Source of the DNA: an uncultured Collinsella sp.
GTDB taxonomy: Bacteria > Actinomycetota > Coriobacteriia > Coriobacteriales > Coriobacteriaceae
Length of the DNA stretch: 35,926 bases
NCBI GenBank assembly: GCA_900764955.1
Contig: CAAFPY010000002.1
Coordinates: 1-35,926, forward strand
Reading direction: 5' to 3'
Shown here: piece after piece, positions 1 to 7,976 of the stretch
Position numbering within the stretch: the first letter of the stretch is position 1
Layout of the letters: every line of letters begins with the position of its first letter
Notes under the pieces: model-generated
Seen by the model: the letters and a program-made list of their open reading frames with translations, nothing else
Database searches by the model: none
Told to the model about the DNA's origin: nothing
Made by a program: the position numbers and the translations under genes

Positions 1-67
1 GGGCATTCTGACCCTTGACCTGGCGGCCGTGGAGCGAAAAGAAAAGATGGATGATTTTGCCAGCCAT
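1..67 (-). CDS. N-terminus of a molybdenum-hydroxylase subunit, probably the 2Fe-2S subunit (partial)
   Basis: Only the first 22 codons are in the window; they begin MAGKIIHLFFSLHGRQVKG. The ATG shares one base with the TAA stop of the FAD-subunit gene (TAATG), so the two are translationally coupled. In xanthine dehydrogenase/CO dehydrogenase-type operons the gene after the FAD subunit is often the small 2Fe-2S subunit, which starts with a short beta strand followed by 'xLNGxxV'; 'SLHGRQV' fits loosely. No cysteine cluster is visible because the gene runs off the left edge. The identity is inferred mainly from position. Confidence 0.5.
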   Translation of the reverse strand, partial: MAGKIIHLFFSLHGRQVKGQNA

Positions 68-981
68 TAGCGCACCTCGCTAGAATCGACGCCGGGCACG
101 CGGCGGCAGGAATACTCGTCCGTGGCGAACTTGGGGATCTGCACGGTCTCGAGCTCGCGGGCAAGCGCGGCCGAAAGCTCGATGCCAGCGGCGCGGCGAA
201 CGGCCTGCACGGCAAGCGGGGCCGAGACGCGGCGGCGGTAGTCGGCCGAGCCCCACAGGTTGGTGCCATAGCTCAACGCGCGTACGGACACGGCCAGGGC
301 GCGCAGCTCGTCCTCGGAAGGCTGCTCGCTGGTGAGGCCACATGCCTCGCCCTGCAGCAAGGTCGCGCGCAGCGGGCGGGCGCCCACGGTGACGTGCCAG
401 GTGTTGTCCCACCAGGCGGCGGTGACGTTAAGCGAGGGGAAGTCGGTCGCGGCCTTGCGCACGGCCTCGTAGCTCGCGCGGTAATCATGCTTGACGACCA
501 CCACGCGCTCGACCACGTCGCGCACGTAGCCCATGTCCACGAATTCGGCGAGCGGCACGCGGCCGGCGCCCGTCAGCTCAACGTACGAATCGAGCGCCAA
601 AAAGGCCGAGAGCACGTCCGAAAAGCCAAAGCGGCCGTAGATGCTGCCGCCCACCGTGGCGGTATTGCGCAGCTGCACGCCCACGATATCGTGGACGGCG
701 AACTCAAAGACATTGTTGACAAGCGCGTTGAGCTCGGCATGGCGCTCGAGCTGGCGCAGGGTGCACATGGCGCCGATGCGAAATTCGGTCTCGGTCTCCT
801 CGATCTGATCGAGTCCGCAGGCCGAAAGGTCAATCGCCGTCGCCACACGACGCGAACCCAGGCGCATCCAGATGCCGCCGCCCACAATCTTGTTGTTGCG
901 GTTCTTCTGCAAGAGCTCATAGGCTTCGGCCGCGTTTCCAACACGGACGTAGGTACCGAACTTGAGCACGTTCTCCCCCAT
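67..981 (-). CDS. FAD-binding subunit of a xanthine dehydrogenase-family molybdenum hydroxylase
   Basis: The protein has 304 residues, the usual size of the CoxM/XdhB-type FAD subunit, which passes electrons between the 2Fe-2S subunit and an acceptor in a three-subunit cytoplasmic Mo hydroxylase. FAD contacts are visible: VGGGIWMRLG at about residue 33 and ATVGGSIYGRFGFSDVLSAF at about 108 (family pattern TxGGNxxxxxxxSD). The C-terminal third (Y-R-R-R and following) matches the CO dehydrogenase flavoprotein C-terminal domain. The annotated ATG has only a weak GAAGAG upstream; a GTG four codons in, behind GGGGGAG, is an alternative. The selenium and molybdenum genes nearby make a selenium-dependent Mo hydroxylase possible, but the substrate cannot be read from this subunit. 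Confidence 0.85.
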   Translation of the reverse strand: MGENVLKFGTYVRVGNAAEAYELLQKNRNNKIVGGGIWMRLGSRRVATAIDLSACGLDQIEETETEFRIGAMCTLRQLERHAELNALVNNVFEFAVHDIVGVQLRNTATVGGSIYGRFGFSDVLSAFLALDSYVELTGAGRVPLAEFVDMGYVRDVVERVVVVKHDYRASYEAVRKAATDFPSLNVTAAWWDNTWHVTVGARPLRATLLQGEACGLTSEQPSEDELRALAVSVRALSYGTNLWGSADYRRRVSAPLAVQAVRRAAGIELSAALARELETVQIPKFATDEYSCRRVPGVDSSEVR

Positions 982-1060
982 CTCTTCACTTGTCCAGTAC
1001 CTTTAAGTGTACCAAACGAGGGGCCGCACACCGTTTTAGGACAAAATCCACCCACCCATC

Positions 1061-1135
1061 CATAACTTGCGGTGATATACGGACTGATTAGCCGTTCCGG
1101 GGCGCTAAACAGTCCGTATTTCACCGCAAGTTATG
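1061..1135. repeat. 75-base near-perfect palindrome (MITE/REP-like hairpin)
   Basis: Arms of 25 bases (1061-1085 and 1111-1135) are inverted copies with one mismatch. The inner 25 bases contain a further TTAGC/GCTAA pair, so the whole stretch folds into one long hairpin. It lies between the gdhA terminator and the Mo-hydroxylase operon, probably in the leader of that operon. It has no T-tract of its own. It may be a non-autonomous mobile element or a regulatory hairpin. Confidence 0.75.
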
Positions 1136-1151
1136 AGGAGTCCTCCAGGAT

Positions 1152-1186
1152 AGAAAAGGCTCCCAGCCAAGATGACTGGGAGCCTT
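1152..1186 (-). terminator. Rho-independent terminator of gdhA
   Basis: An 11-base inverted repeat, AAGGCTCCCAG (1156-1166) and CTGGGAGCCTT (1176-1186), surrounds a 9-base loop. On the minus strand the stem ends in TTTTCTA. It starts 26 bases after the gdhA stop codon. Confidence 0.85.
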
Positions 1187-1211
1187 ATAGCATGCTATGT
1201 CGAGCGAAGAT

Positions 1212-2567
1212 TTAGCAGACGCCCTGGGCGAGCATGGCATCGGCGACCTTCAGGAAGCCGGCGATGTTGGCGCCCATGACGAAGTTGCCCTCCTCGCCGT
1301 ACTCCTTGGCTGTGTCGTCCACGTTGTGGAACATGCCGCGCATGAGCTGCTCGAGCTTGCCGTCGACCTCCTCGAAGGTCCAGGACAGGTGCTCGGCGTT
1401 CTGGCTCATCTCCAGGCCGGACACGAGCACGCCGCCGGCGTTGGCAGCCTTACCGGGCATAAAGGCGACGCCATTCTCCTGGAAGTAGGTCGTGGCCTCG
1501 ATGGTCGTGGGCATGTTCGCGCCCTCGCCGACCACCTTGCAGCCGTTGGCGACGAGCGCCTGGGCGTCCTCGAGCAGCAGCGTGTTCTCGCGAGCGCAGG
1601 GCAGCGCAATGTCGCAGGGAAGCTGCCACACGCCACGGCCGTCGCCCTCGTGCCACACGGCGTTGGGCTTCTCGTCGACGTACATAGCGAGCGTGACGCC
1701 CTTGTCGTGGCCGGAGCGCTTCTTGTTGTAGACATGCTCGAGCACGGTGTAGTCGATGCCGTCGGGATCCTCGACCCAGCCGTGTGTGTCGGAGCAGGCC
1801 AGCACCTTGCCGCCGAGCTGGGCGACCTTCTGGACCGCGTAGATAGCGACGTTACCGGAGCCGTGAACGACGACGTTCTTGCCCTCGAAGGAGTCCCCGC
1901 GGCTCTTGAGGTACTCGTCCACAAAGTAGACCAGGCCGTAGCCGGTGGCCTCGGTACGGGCGAGCGAGCCGCCAAAGGAGAGACCCTTGCCGGTAAGGAC
2001 GCCGGTCCACTCGTTGGTCAGGCGCTTGTACTGACCGAACAGGTAGGCAACCTCGCGGCCGCCAACGCCCAGGTCGCCGGCGGGAACGTCGGTGTTGGGG
2101 CCGATGTGGCGAAAGAGCTCGGTCATGAAGGACTGGCAGAAGTGCATGATCTCGTTGTTGGACTTGCCCTTGGGGTCAAAGTCGGAGCCGCCCTTGCCGC
2201 CGCCCATGGGAAGGGTGGTCAGGCTGTTCTTGAGGATCTGCTCCAGACCCAGGAACTTGAGCATACCCAGGGTGACCGTCGGGTTAAAGCGCAGGCCGCC
2301 CTTGTAGGGTCCAATGGCAGAGTTGAACTCGACGCGGTAGCCGCGGTTGACCTGAACCTTGCCCTGGTCATCGACCCAGGGGACACGGAACATAACGATG
2401 CGCTCGGGCTCGACGAGGCGCTCAAGCAGGGCGGCCTCCTCGTACTCGGGATGGGCGTCGAGCGCCGGCTGGATGGTGCCGAGGATCTCGGTCGCGGCCT
2501 GGATGAACTCAGGCTGCTCGGGATAGCGGGCCTTGAGCTCTTCGAGAACTTTCTGCGTGTAGCTCAT
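1212..2567 (-). CDS. gdhA: NADP-type glutamate dehydrogenase
   Basis: The 451-residue protein reductively aminates 2-oxoglutarate to glutamate, assimilating ammonia; it is normally a cytoplasmic homohexamer. The length matches the hexameric GdhA family. Landmarks are GPYKGGLRFNP near residue 87, the catalytic-lysine segment LPMGGGKGGSDFDPKGK near 120, the PAGDLGVGGREV segment and a Rossmann nucleotide site around VVVHGSGNVA. The ATG at 2567 was chosen over an upstream extension because GGAGGAAG lies just before it and MSYTQKVLEEL matches family N-termini. A weak -10 (TATTAT, 2641-2646) lies upstream. NADP preference is inferred from family resemblance. The gene stands alone, with its own terminator. 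Confidence 0.96.
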   Translation of the reverse strand: MSYTQKVLEELKARYPEQPEFIQAATEILGTIQPALDAHPEYEEAALLERLVEPERIVMFRVPWVDDQGKVQVNRGYRVEFNSAIGPYKGGLRFNPTVTLGMLKFLGLEQILKNSLTTLPMGGGKGGSDFDPKGKSNNEIMHFCQSFMTELFRHIGPNTDVPAGDLGVGGREVAYLFGQYKRLTNEWTGVLTGKGLSFGGSLARTEATGYGLVYFVDEYLKSRGDSFEGKNVVVHGSGNVAIYAVQKVAQLGGKVLACSDTHGWVEDPDGIDYTVLEHVYNKKRSGHDKGVTLAMYVDEKPNAVWHEGDGRGVWQLPCDIALPCARENTLLLEDAQALVANGCKVVGEGANMPTTIEATTYFQENGVAFMPGKAANAGGVLVSGLEMSQNAEHLSWTFEEVDGKLEQLMRGMFHNVDDTAKEYGEEGNFVMGANIAGFLKVADAMLAQGVC

Positions 2568-2781
2568 GCTTCCTCCAATGATGGGAAACGAAAAATGTTG
2601 GTCGCGGCACCCCATGCGCCGCGAGCTTTATCGAGTATGGATAATATCGCACTGTTGCAGCAAAGTTTCGCATAAGCCGACGAGCAGATGTTTCGTTTTG
2701 ATTACGATGCAGGTAGAAGCGTTTTTGAGCACCCGACGTACAAATCGCGTGTTTCGAAGCTGTTTCGTCCACATGGTCCAT

Positions 2782-2816
2782 ACCACCACAAAGAGGACAG
2801 GCACCTTTGTGGTGGT
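2782..2816. repeat. Short palindrome of the GGACAGG type
   Basis: Perfect 12-base arms, ACCACCACAAAG (2782-2793) and CTTTGTGGTGGT (2805-2816), enclose the loop AGGACAGGCAC. It lies 13 bases beyond the 3' end of tRNA-Sec, so it may cap that transcript, although no T-tract follows. The core resembles the GGGACAGGT hairpin at 6644-6728, which suggests a scattered REP-type family. Confidence 0.7.
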
Positions 2817-2829
2817 TGGCAGGATGCGT

Positions 2830-2926
2830 TGGCGGGAACGTATGTGAATCGAACACATCCAAGACGTTTTGCACGCCTCACAACGGTTTTGAGGACCGCG
2901 GGGCCCACCGGAGCCCATCCGTTCCC
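2830..2926 (-). tRNA. selC: tRNA-Sec (anticodon UCA)
   Basis: The 97-base gene includes an encoded CCA end. The acceptor arm pairs GGGAACG with CGTTCCC. The D arm has six pairs and the tetraloop CGGT that is typical of bacterial tRNA-Sec. The anticodon arm GCGGT-CCTCAAA-ACCGT carries TCA, which reads UGA. A long variable arm (AGGCGT/ACGTCT) and a T arm ATGTG-TTCGATT-CACAT follow. The eighth acceptor pair appears mismatched. It lies downstream of selA-selB in the same orientation, and a possible -10 (TAAAAT, 2939-2944) is just upstream. It is easily missed because of its unusual shape. Confidence 0.93.
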
Positions 2927-2962
2927 AAACGTGGCGGTATTTTACCAAACGCGCAGTGTCGC

Positions 2963-3122
2963 GCCACGAAAACGGCCCATCTACTACGTTTAACCAGCAA
3001 GGGTTAGCCATACCCACTTTTTCGTAACATCGGCAAGTCATCTACCTGCGGTTTTGTTTTTGCGGTTTTTGAAATGGTCGAGGGTAGTCACTTAAACGTA
3101 GTAGATAGGCCGGTTTTGTGGC
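2963..3122. repeat. 160-base element bounded by 31-base inverted repeats, between selB and selC
   Basis: The ends 2963-2993 and 3092-3122 are inverted copies differing at about four positions, and both include CTACTACGTTTAA. The inner ~98 bases are AT-richer than the surroundings and code for nothing visible. The shape is that of a miniature inverted-repeat element. It separates selB from tRNA-Sec and would form a large hairpin in a selAB-selC read-through transcript. Confidence 0.7.
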
Positions 3123-3140
3123 GAGCGGCGATTCGGAGCC

Positions 3141-5111
3141 CTAGCGCAGGGATCTGAGACCGCCGGCCTCCTTGTTGAGCGTCGTAAAACGCACCGCATC
3201 CAGGTGCTCCAAGATGCTAATGGCTCGTTTGCGCGACACGCCTAAGGCCTCGCGCAGCACACTCGTCGTGGCAACGCCGCCAGCAGCCTCGATAGCCGCG
3301 GCGACGACCTCACGTGCATGGGCCTCGGCGGCGGCAGACAAGGCAACGTCGCGTTCGATCTTAACGATCGCGCGGTTGAGCGAAAGCTCGCGCAGGGCAC
3401 GCGTCATGGTGTCGCGATCGAGCTGCAGACGCTCACCCACCTCGGGCAGCGTCGCCGCACCGAGACCCGCCTCGTCGAGGGCGGCCACGATGCGCTGGCT
3501 CGCCTCGCGCACCACACGTATCGCCGCAGCGGCAGAGTGCGGGTCGAACACCTCGGCACCGTCGACGGTGCACACGCCGCGCGCACAGCCCTCGAGAACG
3601 AGCGCGGACGCGACGTCTTCGCCCGCTGTCGGCCAGGCGGCATGCGCGACCTCGCCCGGCGTGAAACCCGTCTGCTTGGGCGCGGCCCCGTGCATGGCGG
3701 CCAGCGTGACGGAGAGCGTGGCGAGGGCGGCATCGAGCACAGCGGGGGCGGCATAGAGCTCCTCGGTCGAGCGCTCGGCACGAAGCGCCACGGCGTGACC
3801 CGAGGAAACCGCCCCGTGCAGGAGCGCAGCCGCCTCGGCACCCGAAAGATCGAGAGCACGGGCTGCGACCGCGGCAGGCACGGGCAGGCGCTGCAGCCCC
3901 AACCATGCGGCAACGGCGGCGGCGCGGTCGTCGGCATCCAGGGCCCCGAGCAGCGCACACTCGCCCGCGGAGAGGACGCGCGAGCGGCGACACCGCGAAA
4001 GAAGAACACGACCGCCGCCGATAAGCACCACCGGCGAGAACGCGAGCACAATGAGGCCGTCGCCCGATCGCACGGGAAGGCGCTCCTCCAGACGGACCTG
4101 CACGATGCGGGTCTCGCCAACCTCAATGGGTCCCTCACCCTCCATGAGCATGATACGGCCAAGGACCTCCGCCGTACCCGCCATCACATGAACGCGCGTA
4201 CCGGACCCGAAGGGCGCGGGCTTGGTGCCCTCGCGCCCCAGATACGTGAAGCGGGCGATGAGCCTGAGCGTCGAGCCCTCAGCACCAGACCCGCAGAGGA
4301 CCTCGCCACGCGGAAGGTCGCCCGCACCGTCGCCCACGATGTTGAGCGCCGCGCGCTGTCCGGGCAACGCCCGAGGAGTATCACCATGCACCTGAATCGC
4401 GCGCACGCGGCAGCGCACGCCCGCGGGACATGAGACGAGCTCGTCGCCCACCGCTACGGGGGCATCGTGAAGCGTGCCCGTGACGACCGTCCCGGATCCC
4501 TTGATGGTGAAGCAGCGGTCGATGGGCAGGCGCGGGGCCAGACCGGGGCGCACCGGGCGGGATGCGGCATCGGCCAGGAAAGAGTCGATGGCGGCATCGA
4601 GGGCAAGGCGAACGTCCTCGATGCCCACGCCCGTGCGCGAGGAAACAGGCACCACGGGCGCATCGGCAAAGACGGTATCGCTGAGGAAGTCCATCACGTC
4701 GAGCTCGGCGAGCTCCGCCGTCTCGTCATCGGCCAGATCGCGCATCGTGAGCGCCACCACGAGGTGTCTCACGCCCAACAGCTCCAGCACGTGAACGTGC
4801 TCGCGGGTCTGCGGCATCACGCTCTCAACGGCAGAAACAACCAGCAACGCAACGTCCACGCCGGTGGCGCCCTGCACCATGGCGCGCAAATAGTGCGCAT
4901 GCCCGGGCACGTCAACCAAGCCGACAAGCTTGCCGCTGGGAAGCTCGAGCTCGCCAAAGCCGAGCTCAGTGGTCATGCCTCGGCGCCGTTCGACCTCCAG
5001 ACGGTCGGGATTTTTGCCGGTCAGCGCCTCGATAAGGGCCGACTTTCCGTGGTCGACGTGTCCTGCTGTTCCAACGACAACGGGACACTCGACAAGCTCA
5101 AGCGCGGTCAT
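3141..5111 (-). CDS. selB: Selenocysteine-specific elongation factor SelB
   Basis: The 656-residue GTPase carries Sec-tRNA to the ribosome at UGA codons marked by a SECIS hairpin. The N-terminal EF-Tu-like GTPase has the P-loop GTAGHVDHGKS (about residue 14) and DVPGH (about 67). Translation domains 2 and 3 follow (about 175-340), and the C-terminal half is built of winged helices that in this family bind SECIS RNA. The G4 motif, NKxD in most GTPases, reads TMRD here. The ATG overlaps the selA TGA by one base (TGATG); the longer open frame upstream lies inside selA. It is part of selA-selB-selC. Confidence 0.95.
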   Translation of the reverse strand: MTALELVECPVVVGTAGHVDHGKSALIEALTGKNPDRLEVERRRGMTTELGFGELELPSGKLVGLVDVPGHAHYLRAMVQGATGVDVALLVVSAVESVMPQTREHVHVLELLGVRHLVVALTMRDLADDETAELAELDVMDFLSDTVFADAPVVPVSSRTGVGIEDVRLALDAAIDSFLADAASRPVRPGLAPRLPIDRCFTIKGSGTVVTGTLHDAPVAVGDELVSCPAGVRCRVRAIQVHGDTPRALPGQRAALNIVGDGAGDLPRGEVLCGSGAEGSTLRLIARFTYLGREGTKPAPFGSGTRVHVMAGTAEVLGRIMLMEGEGPIEVGETRIVQVRLEERLPVRSGDGLIVLAFSPVVLIGGGRVLLSRCRRSRVLSAGECALLGALDADDRAAAVAAWLGLQRLPVPAAVAARALDLSGAEAAALLHGAVSSGHAVALRAERSTEELYAAPAVLDAALATLSVTLAAMHGAAPKQTGFTPGEVAHAAWPTAGEDVASALVLEGCARGVCTVDGAEVFDPHSAAAAIRVVREASQRIVAALDEAGLGAATLPEVGERLQLDRDTMTRALRELSLNRAIVKIERDVALSAAAEAHAREVVAAAIEAAGGVATTSVLREALGVSRKRAISILEHLDAVRFTTLNKEAGGLRSLR

Positions 5112-6565
5112 CAACGCAAACCCGCCCGCACGGCATCCACCAACGCAGACGCACACAGGTCAAGGTCGGTGTCGCGCAAAAGCGTGCGAACGTCAAAAAG
5201 TACCTGGCCATGCTGCACGCGCGTCACGACCGGCGTATCGGGCTCCTGTACCATAGCGCGCTTTAGGCCATCGGCGGACAGGCACCCATCGGCGGGGCAA
5301 ACGGCAACGCAAAAAGTTGGGAGCTCGACAGTCGGCAGCGAACCGCCGCCGGGAGCAGAGGCGCCCTCGACAACCTGCAGCTCCACCGCCTCCTCGAACT
5401 GAGAGTCGCGAAGCTTGCGCAGCATGCGGTCATGCAGGCGCTTGGCCTGACGCTCGAGCGGAGCCGGCGCAGCGGAAAGCATGTTGAGCACCGGGATCTC
5501 ACGATGTGCCGTATCGGGACCGGCCACATACAGACGCAGGGTGGCCTCGAGCGCCGCGAGCGTGAGCTTACCGGGGCGAAGCGCGCGCATAAGCGGATGA
5601 GAGGCGCAGGCGGCAATTGCCTGGGCGCTGCCGAGAATAATGCCTGCCTGCGAGGCGCCGAGCAGCTTGTCACCCGAGCACGAGACGACGTCAACGCCGG
5701 CGCAAAGCGAGGCGGACGTGGGCTTCTCCCCCGCATCGGCGAGCACCCCGTCTGCAAGCAAAGCGCCCGAGCCCTGATCCTCGTACAGCAACAGCCCGTG
5801 CTCATGCGCCAGCGCAGAAAGCTCCGCCACGGAAACCTCCTCGTGGAAGCCCTCGATACGGTAGTTGGAAGGATGGACTTTGAGGATCATCGCCGTGTTG
5901 GGCGTAATGGCGCTTCGATAATCGTCCAGATGCGTGCGGTTGGTGGAGCCCACCTCGACAAGCTTGGTACCCGAAGCCGCCATGATGTCGGGGATACGGA
6001 AACTGCCTCCCACCTCGACAAGCTCGCCGCGGCTCACGATGACCTCTTTGCCGAAGGCATGCGCGGCAAGCACCAACAGCACCGCGGCGGCATTGTTGTT
6101 GACAACTAAGGCGTCCTGCGCCCCCGTGAGCGTGCGCAGCAGACGCGCGGCATGCTCTTTTCGGCCCCCGCGGGCGCAGGTTGAGACGTCATACTCAAGC
6201 GTGCTGTAGCCTCGGGCGACATCGGTCACCGCCTGCACCGCCGCGGGAGCGAGCGGAGCGCGGCCCAGATTGGTGTGAATCACAACGCCCGTCGCGTTGA
6301 CGGCAGGGCGCAGGGTCGGCAGCGACAGGCGATGGGTCCGCTGCTCAATTGCCAAGGCGAGCTCGCGCTTGTTCCTTGCAGGGGCGCCGGAGCGAATCGC
6401 CGCGCGCTCGGCATCGAGCTCGGCGTCAATCGCCTCGCGTACCATCGTGTCGCCTGCATCGCCAGCAGCCTTCATGACCGGCCACTCGGCAAGCAGCTCG
6501 TGAACGGCGGGAATGGAACGCAGGCGGCCGCGCACCTCGGCAGACATGGATTCGCAGTCGCTCAT
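5111..6565 (-). CDS. selA: L-seryl-tRNA(Sec) selenium transferase SelA
   Basis: The PLP enzyme converts Ser-tRNA(Sec) to Sec-tRNA(Sec) using selenophosphate made by SelD. The 484 residues match bacterial SelA. The N-terminal tRNA-binding domain contains LRSIPAVHELL. The PLP lysine is in CSGDKLLGASQAGIILG, and VNNNAAAVLLVL and RGELVEVGGSFRIPDIM are also family motifs. The ATG at 6565 was preferred over one 17 codons upstream because AAAGG stands about seven bases before it. The gene leads directly into selB. Confidence 0.96.
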   Translation of the reverse strand: MSDCESMSAEVRGRLRSIPAVHELLAEWPVMKAAGDAGDTMVREAIDAELDAERAAIRSGAPARNKRELALAIEQRTHRLSLPTLRPAVNATGVVIHTNLGRAPLAPAAVQAVTDVARGYSTLEYDVSTCARGGRKEHAARLLRTLTGAQDALVVNNNAAAVLLVLAAHAFGKEVIVSRGELVEVGGSFRIPDIMAASGTKLVEVGSTNRTHLDDYRSAITPNTAMILKVHPSNYRIEGFHEEVSVAELSALAHEHGLLLYEDQGSGALLADGVLADAGEKPTSASLCAGVDVVSCSGDKLLGASQAGIILGSAQAIAACASHPLMRALRPGKLTLAALEATLRLYVAGPDTAHREIPVLNMLSAAPAPLERQAKRLHDRMLRKLRDSQFEEAVELQVVEGASAPGGGSLPTVELPTFCVAVCPADGCLSADGLKRAMVQEPDTPVVTRVQHGQVLFDVRTLLRDTDLDLCASALVDAVRAGLR

Positions 6566-6643
6566 GAAAAGCCTTTCGACATGTTCAATAAAAAGCTGGT
6601 CCCCCGCGATCGTCATCGGGCAAATAAATACCGGCGCGCACGC

Positions 6644-6728
6644 AAAAGGGACAGGTCCATTATGGCAGCTCGTGACAAGACGTCGAAGCGCCTCGTCTAA
6701 AACCTGCCAAAATAAACCTGTCCCTTTT
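6644..6728. repeat. 85-base inverted repeat of the GGGACAGGT type
   Basis: Outer arms AAAAGGGACAGGT (6644-6656) and ACCTGTCCCTTTT (6716-6728) are perfect. Inner arms GGCAG/CTGCC (6664-6668, 6704-6708) add a second stem, leaving a 35-base loop. It occupies the gap between the formate channel gene and selA. On the minus strand the stem ends in TTTT, so it may also end transcription of the channel gene. It is related in core sequence to 2782-2816. Confidence 0.7.
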
Positions 6729-6751
6729 TGGTCGGTTATGGCTTGGTGGCT

Positions 6752-7588
6752 TTAGGCCTCCTTATTGGCGTAGATAAACCAGTAGCCCAGCGCCACGATC
6801 AGGGCGCCACCCACGATATTGCCCAGCGTGGCGACCGTAAGGTTGAGCGCCAACCCGGCAGCGTTGAGGGCATCGGCGCCAGCGACATCGGCTCCATAGC
6901 CGCAGGAGTGCATCAAAATGCCCATGGGCAAAAAGTACATGTTGGCAACGCAGTGCTCAAAACCGCAGGCTACAAAGGCAGCGATGGGCAGCAAAATGCC
7001 CACGACCTTGTCGACCACGGTCTTGCCGGCAGTGCCGATCCATACGGCCAGACACACAAAGATGTTGCACAGAATGCCGCGGAAGAAGATGGTAACGGCG
7101 CCGATCGTAACCTTACCGGCGGCGACACTCACCATGGTGTTGGCGACGGCCTCGCCGTTGAGTTTGTAAATGGCTGCCATGTAAATCAAAAAGACAACGA
7201 ACAGGGCGCCGGCAAAGTTGCCGATCCACACAATAGCCCAAGCCTTGAGCATCTGGACGAGCGTGATCTTTTTGCTCTTAAGCGCGCAGACCATAAGCGA
7301 GTTGCCGGTAAACAGTTCCGCGCCGCAAATGAGCACGAGCACCAGTCCCAGGCAAAAAGCAAGACCGCCCACGAAGCGCTGGGCGCCCCAGCCAAGCGTG
7401 GGATCGCTCAGAAAGACCGTGAAGAACAGGCCGCCGAAGGCGATGAACGCGCCGGCGAACATGGCGAGCAAAAAGGCCTTCGAGACCGGCAGGTTGGCCT
7501 TGGTAACGCCTGCGGCCTCGGTCTTCGCCTCGATCGCGGCGGGCGCCAGGCAATCGGAGGTGGGGTATTCTGCCTTGCTCTGTGCCAT
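6752..7588 (-). CDS. Formate/nitrite transporter family channel (FocA/FdhC-like)
   Basis: The 278-residue membrane protein belongs to the pentameric FNT family that moves formate, nitrite or similar small anions. About six hydrophobic segments are visible. Family motifs are AFGGLFFTVFLSD near the first helix, FFRGILCNIFVCLAVWI in the middle and CGFEHCVANMYFLPMG, which holds the conserved central histidine region. The start at 7588 begins MAQSKAEYP; the longer open frame upstream runs through non-coding, tRNA-derived sequence. Its place next to selA-selB-selC suits formate exchange for a Sec-containing formate dehydrogenase, but that enzyme is not in the window, so formate is inferred. Confidence 0.9.
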   Translation of the reverse strand: MAQSKAEYPTSDCLAPAAIEAKTEAAGVTKANLPVSKAFLLAMFAGAFIAFGGLFFTVFLSDPTLGWGAQRFVGGLAFCLGLVLVLICGAELFTGNSLMVCALKSKKITLVQMLKAWAIVWIGNFAGALFVVFLIYMAAIYKLNGEAVANTMVSVAAGKVTIGAVTIFFRGILCNIFVCLAVWIGTAGKTVVDKVVGILLPIAAFVACGFEHCVANMYFLPMGILMHSCGYGADVAGADALNAAGLALNLTVATLGNIVGGALIVALGYWFIYANKEA

Positions 7589-7896
7589 GGAAATCACTTC
7601 TTTCTTACGATTCGGGACAAACGCTCCTGGTTCATTTGCCCCGCGAGGTCGGACGGTATAAAAATAAACGCGAGCCAAATTAGCATATTGGCCTGCGATT
7701 ATATAGCTTGGAGCGGGCGACGGGAAGTCCAAGGATTTGCTTCGCTGCGGGCCTTCGGCCCTTGCGTGCTGCGCTGGAAAATGCTCACGCATTTTCTCAG
7801 CTCCGCACCCTGGCGGATTCGATTCCCGTCGCCCGGCGCGTAAACGAAAACAGCTCTGATCCCCAAAGGAAACCAAAGCCGTTAAAACAATTCTTA
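7589..7896. other. Non-coding gap with tRNA-derived element
   Basis: This 308-base gap lies between the formate channel gene and tRNA-Gly. It holds the channel gene's leader (weak ribosome site AAGAAAGAAG before the ATG), the tRNA-Gly-derived element at 7709-7840, and about 50 bases directly after tRNA-Gly in which no terminator is evident. No credible coding frame is seen. Confidence 0.6.
7709..7840. repeat. Inverted copies of the tRNA-Gly 3' end around a hairpin-rich core
   Basis: Bases 7709-7726 repeat exactly the first 18 bases of the tRNA-Gly gene's 3' end (7897-7914), including CCA. An inverted partial copy lies at 7818-7835; the perfect 13-base arms are 7714-7726 and 7823-7835. Between them are small hairpins (GGGCC/GGCCC around TTC, and GAAAATG/CATTTTC). 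The arrangement suggests a degenerate tRNA-targeted attachment site or a tRNA-derived repeat. Confidence 0.65.
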
Positions 7897-7970
7897 TGGA
7901 GCGGGCGACGGGAATCGAACCCGCGTCATCAGCTTGGAAGGCTGGGGTTCTACCATTGAACTACGCCCGC
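7897..7970 (-). tRNA. tRNA-Gly (anticodon UCC)
   Basis: The gene has 74 bases with encoded CCA. The acceptor stem pairs GCGGGCG with CGCCCGC, the anticodon arm reads CAGCC-TTCCAAG with TCC in place, and the T arm contains GGTTCGATTCC. It follows tRNA-Pro by six bases and shares its promoter. Confidence 0.95.
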
Positions 7971-7976
7971 AAGATA

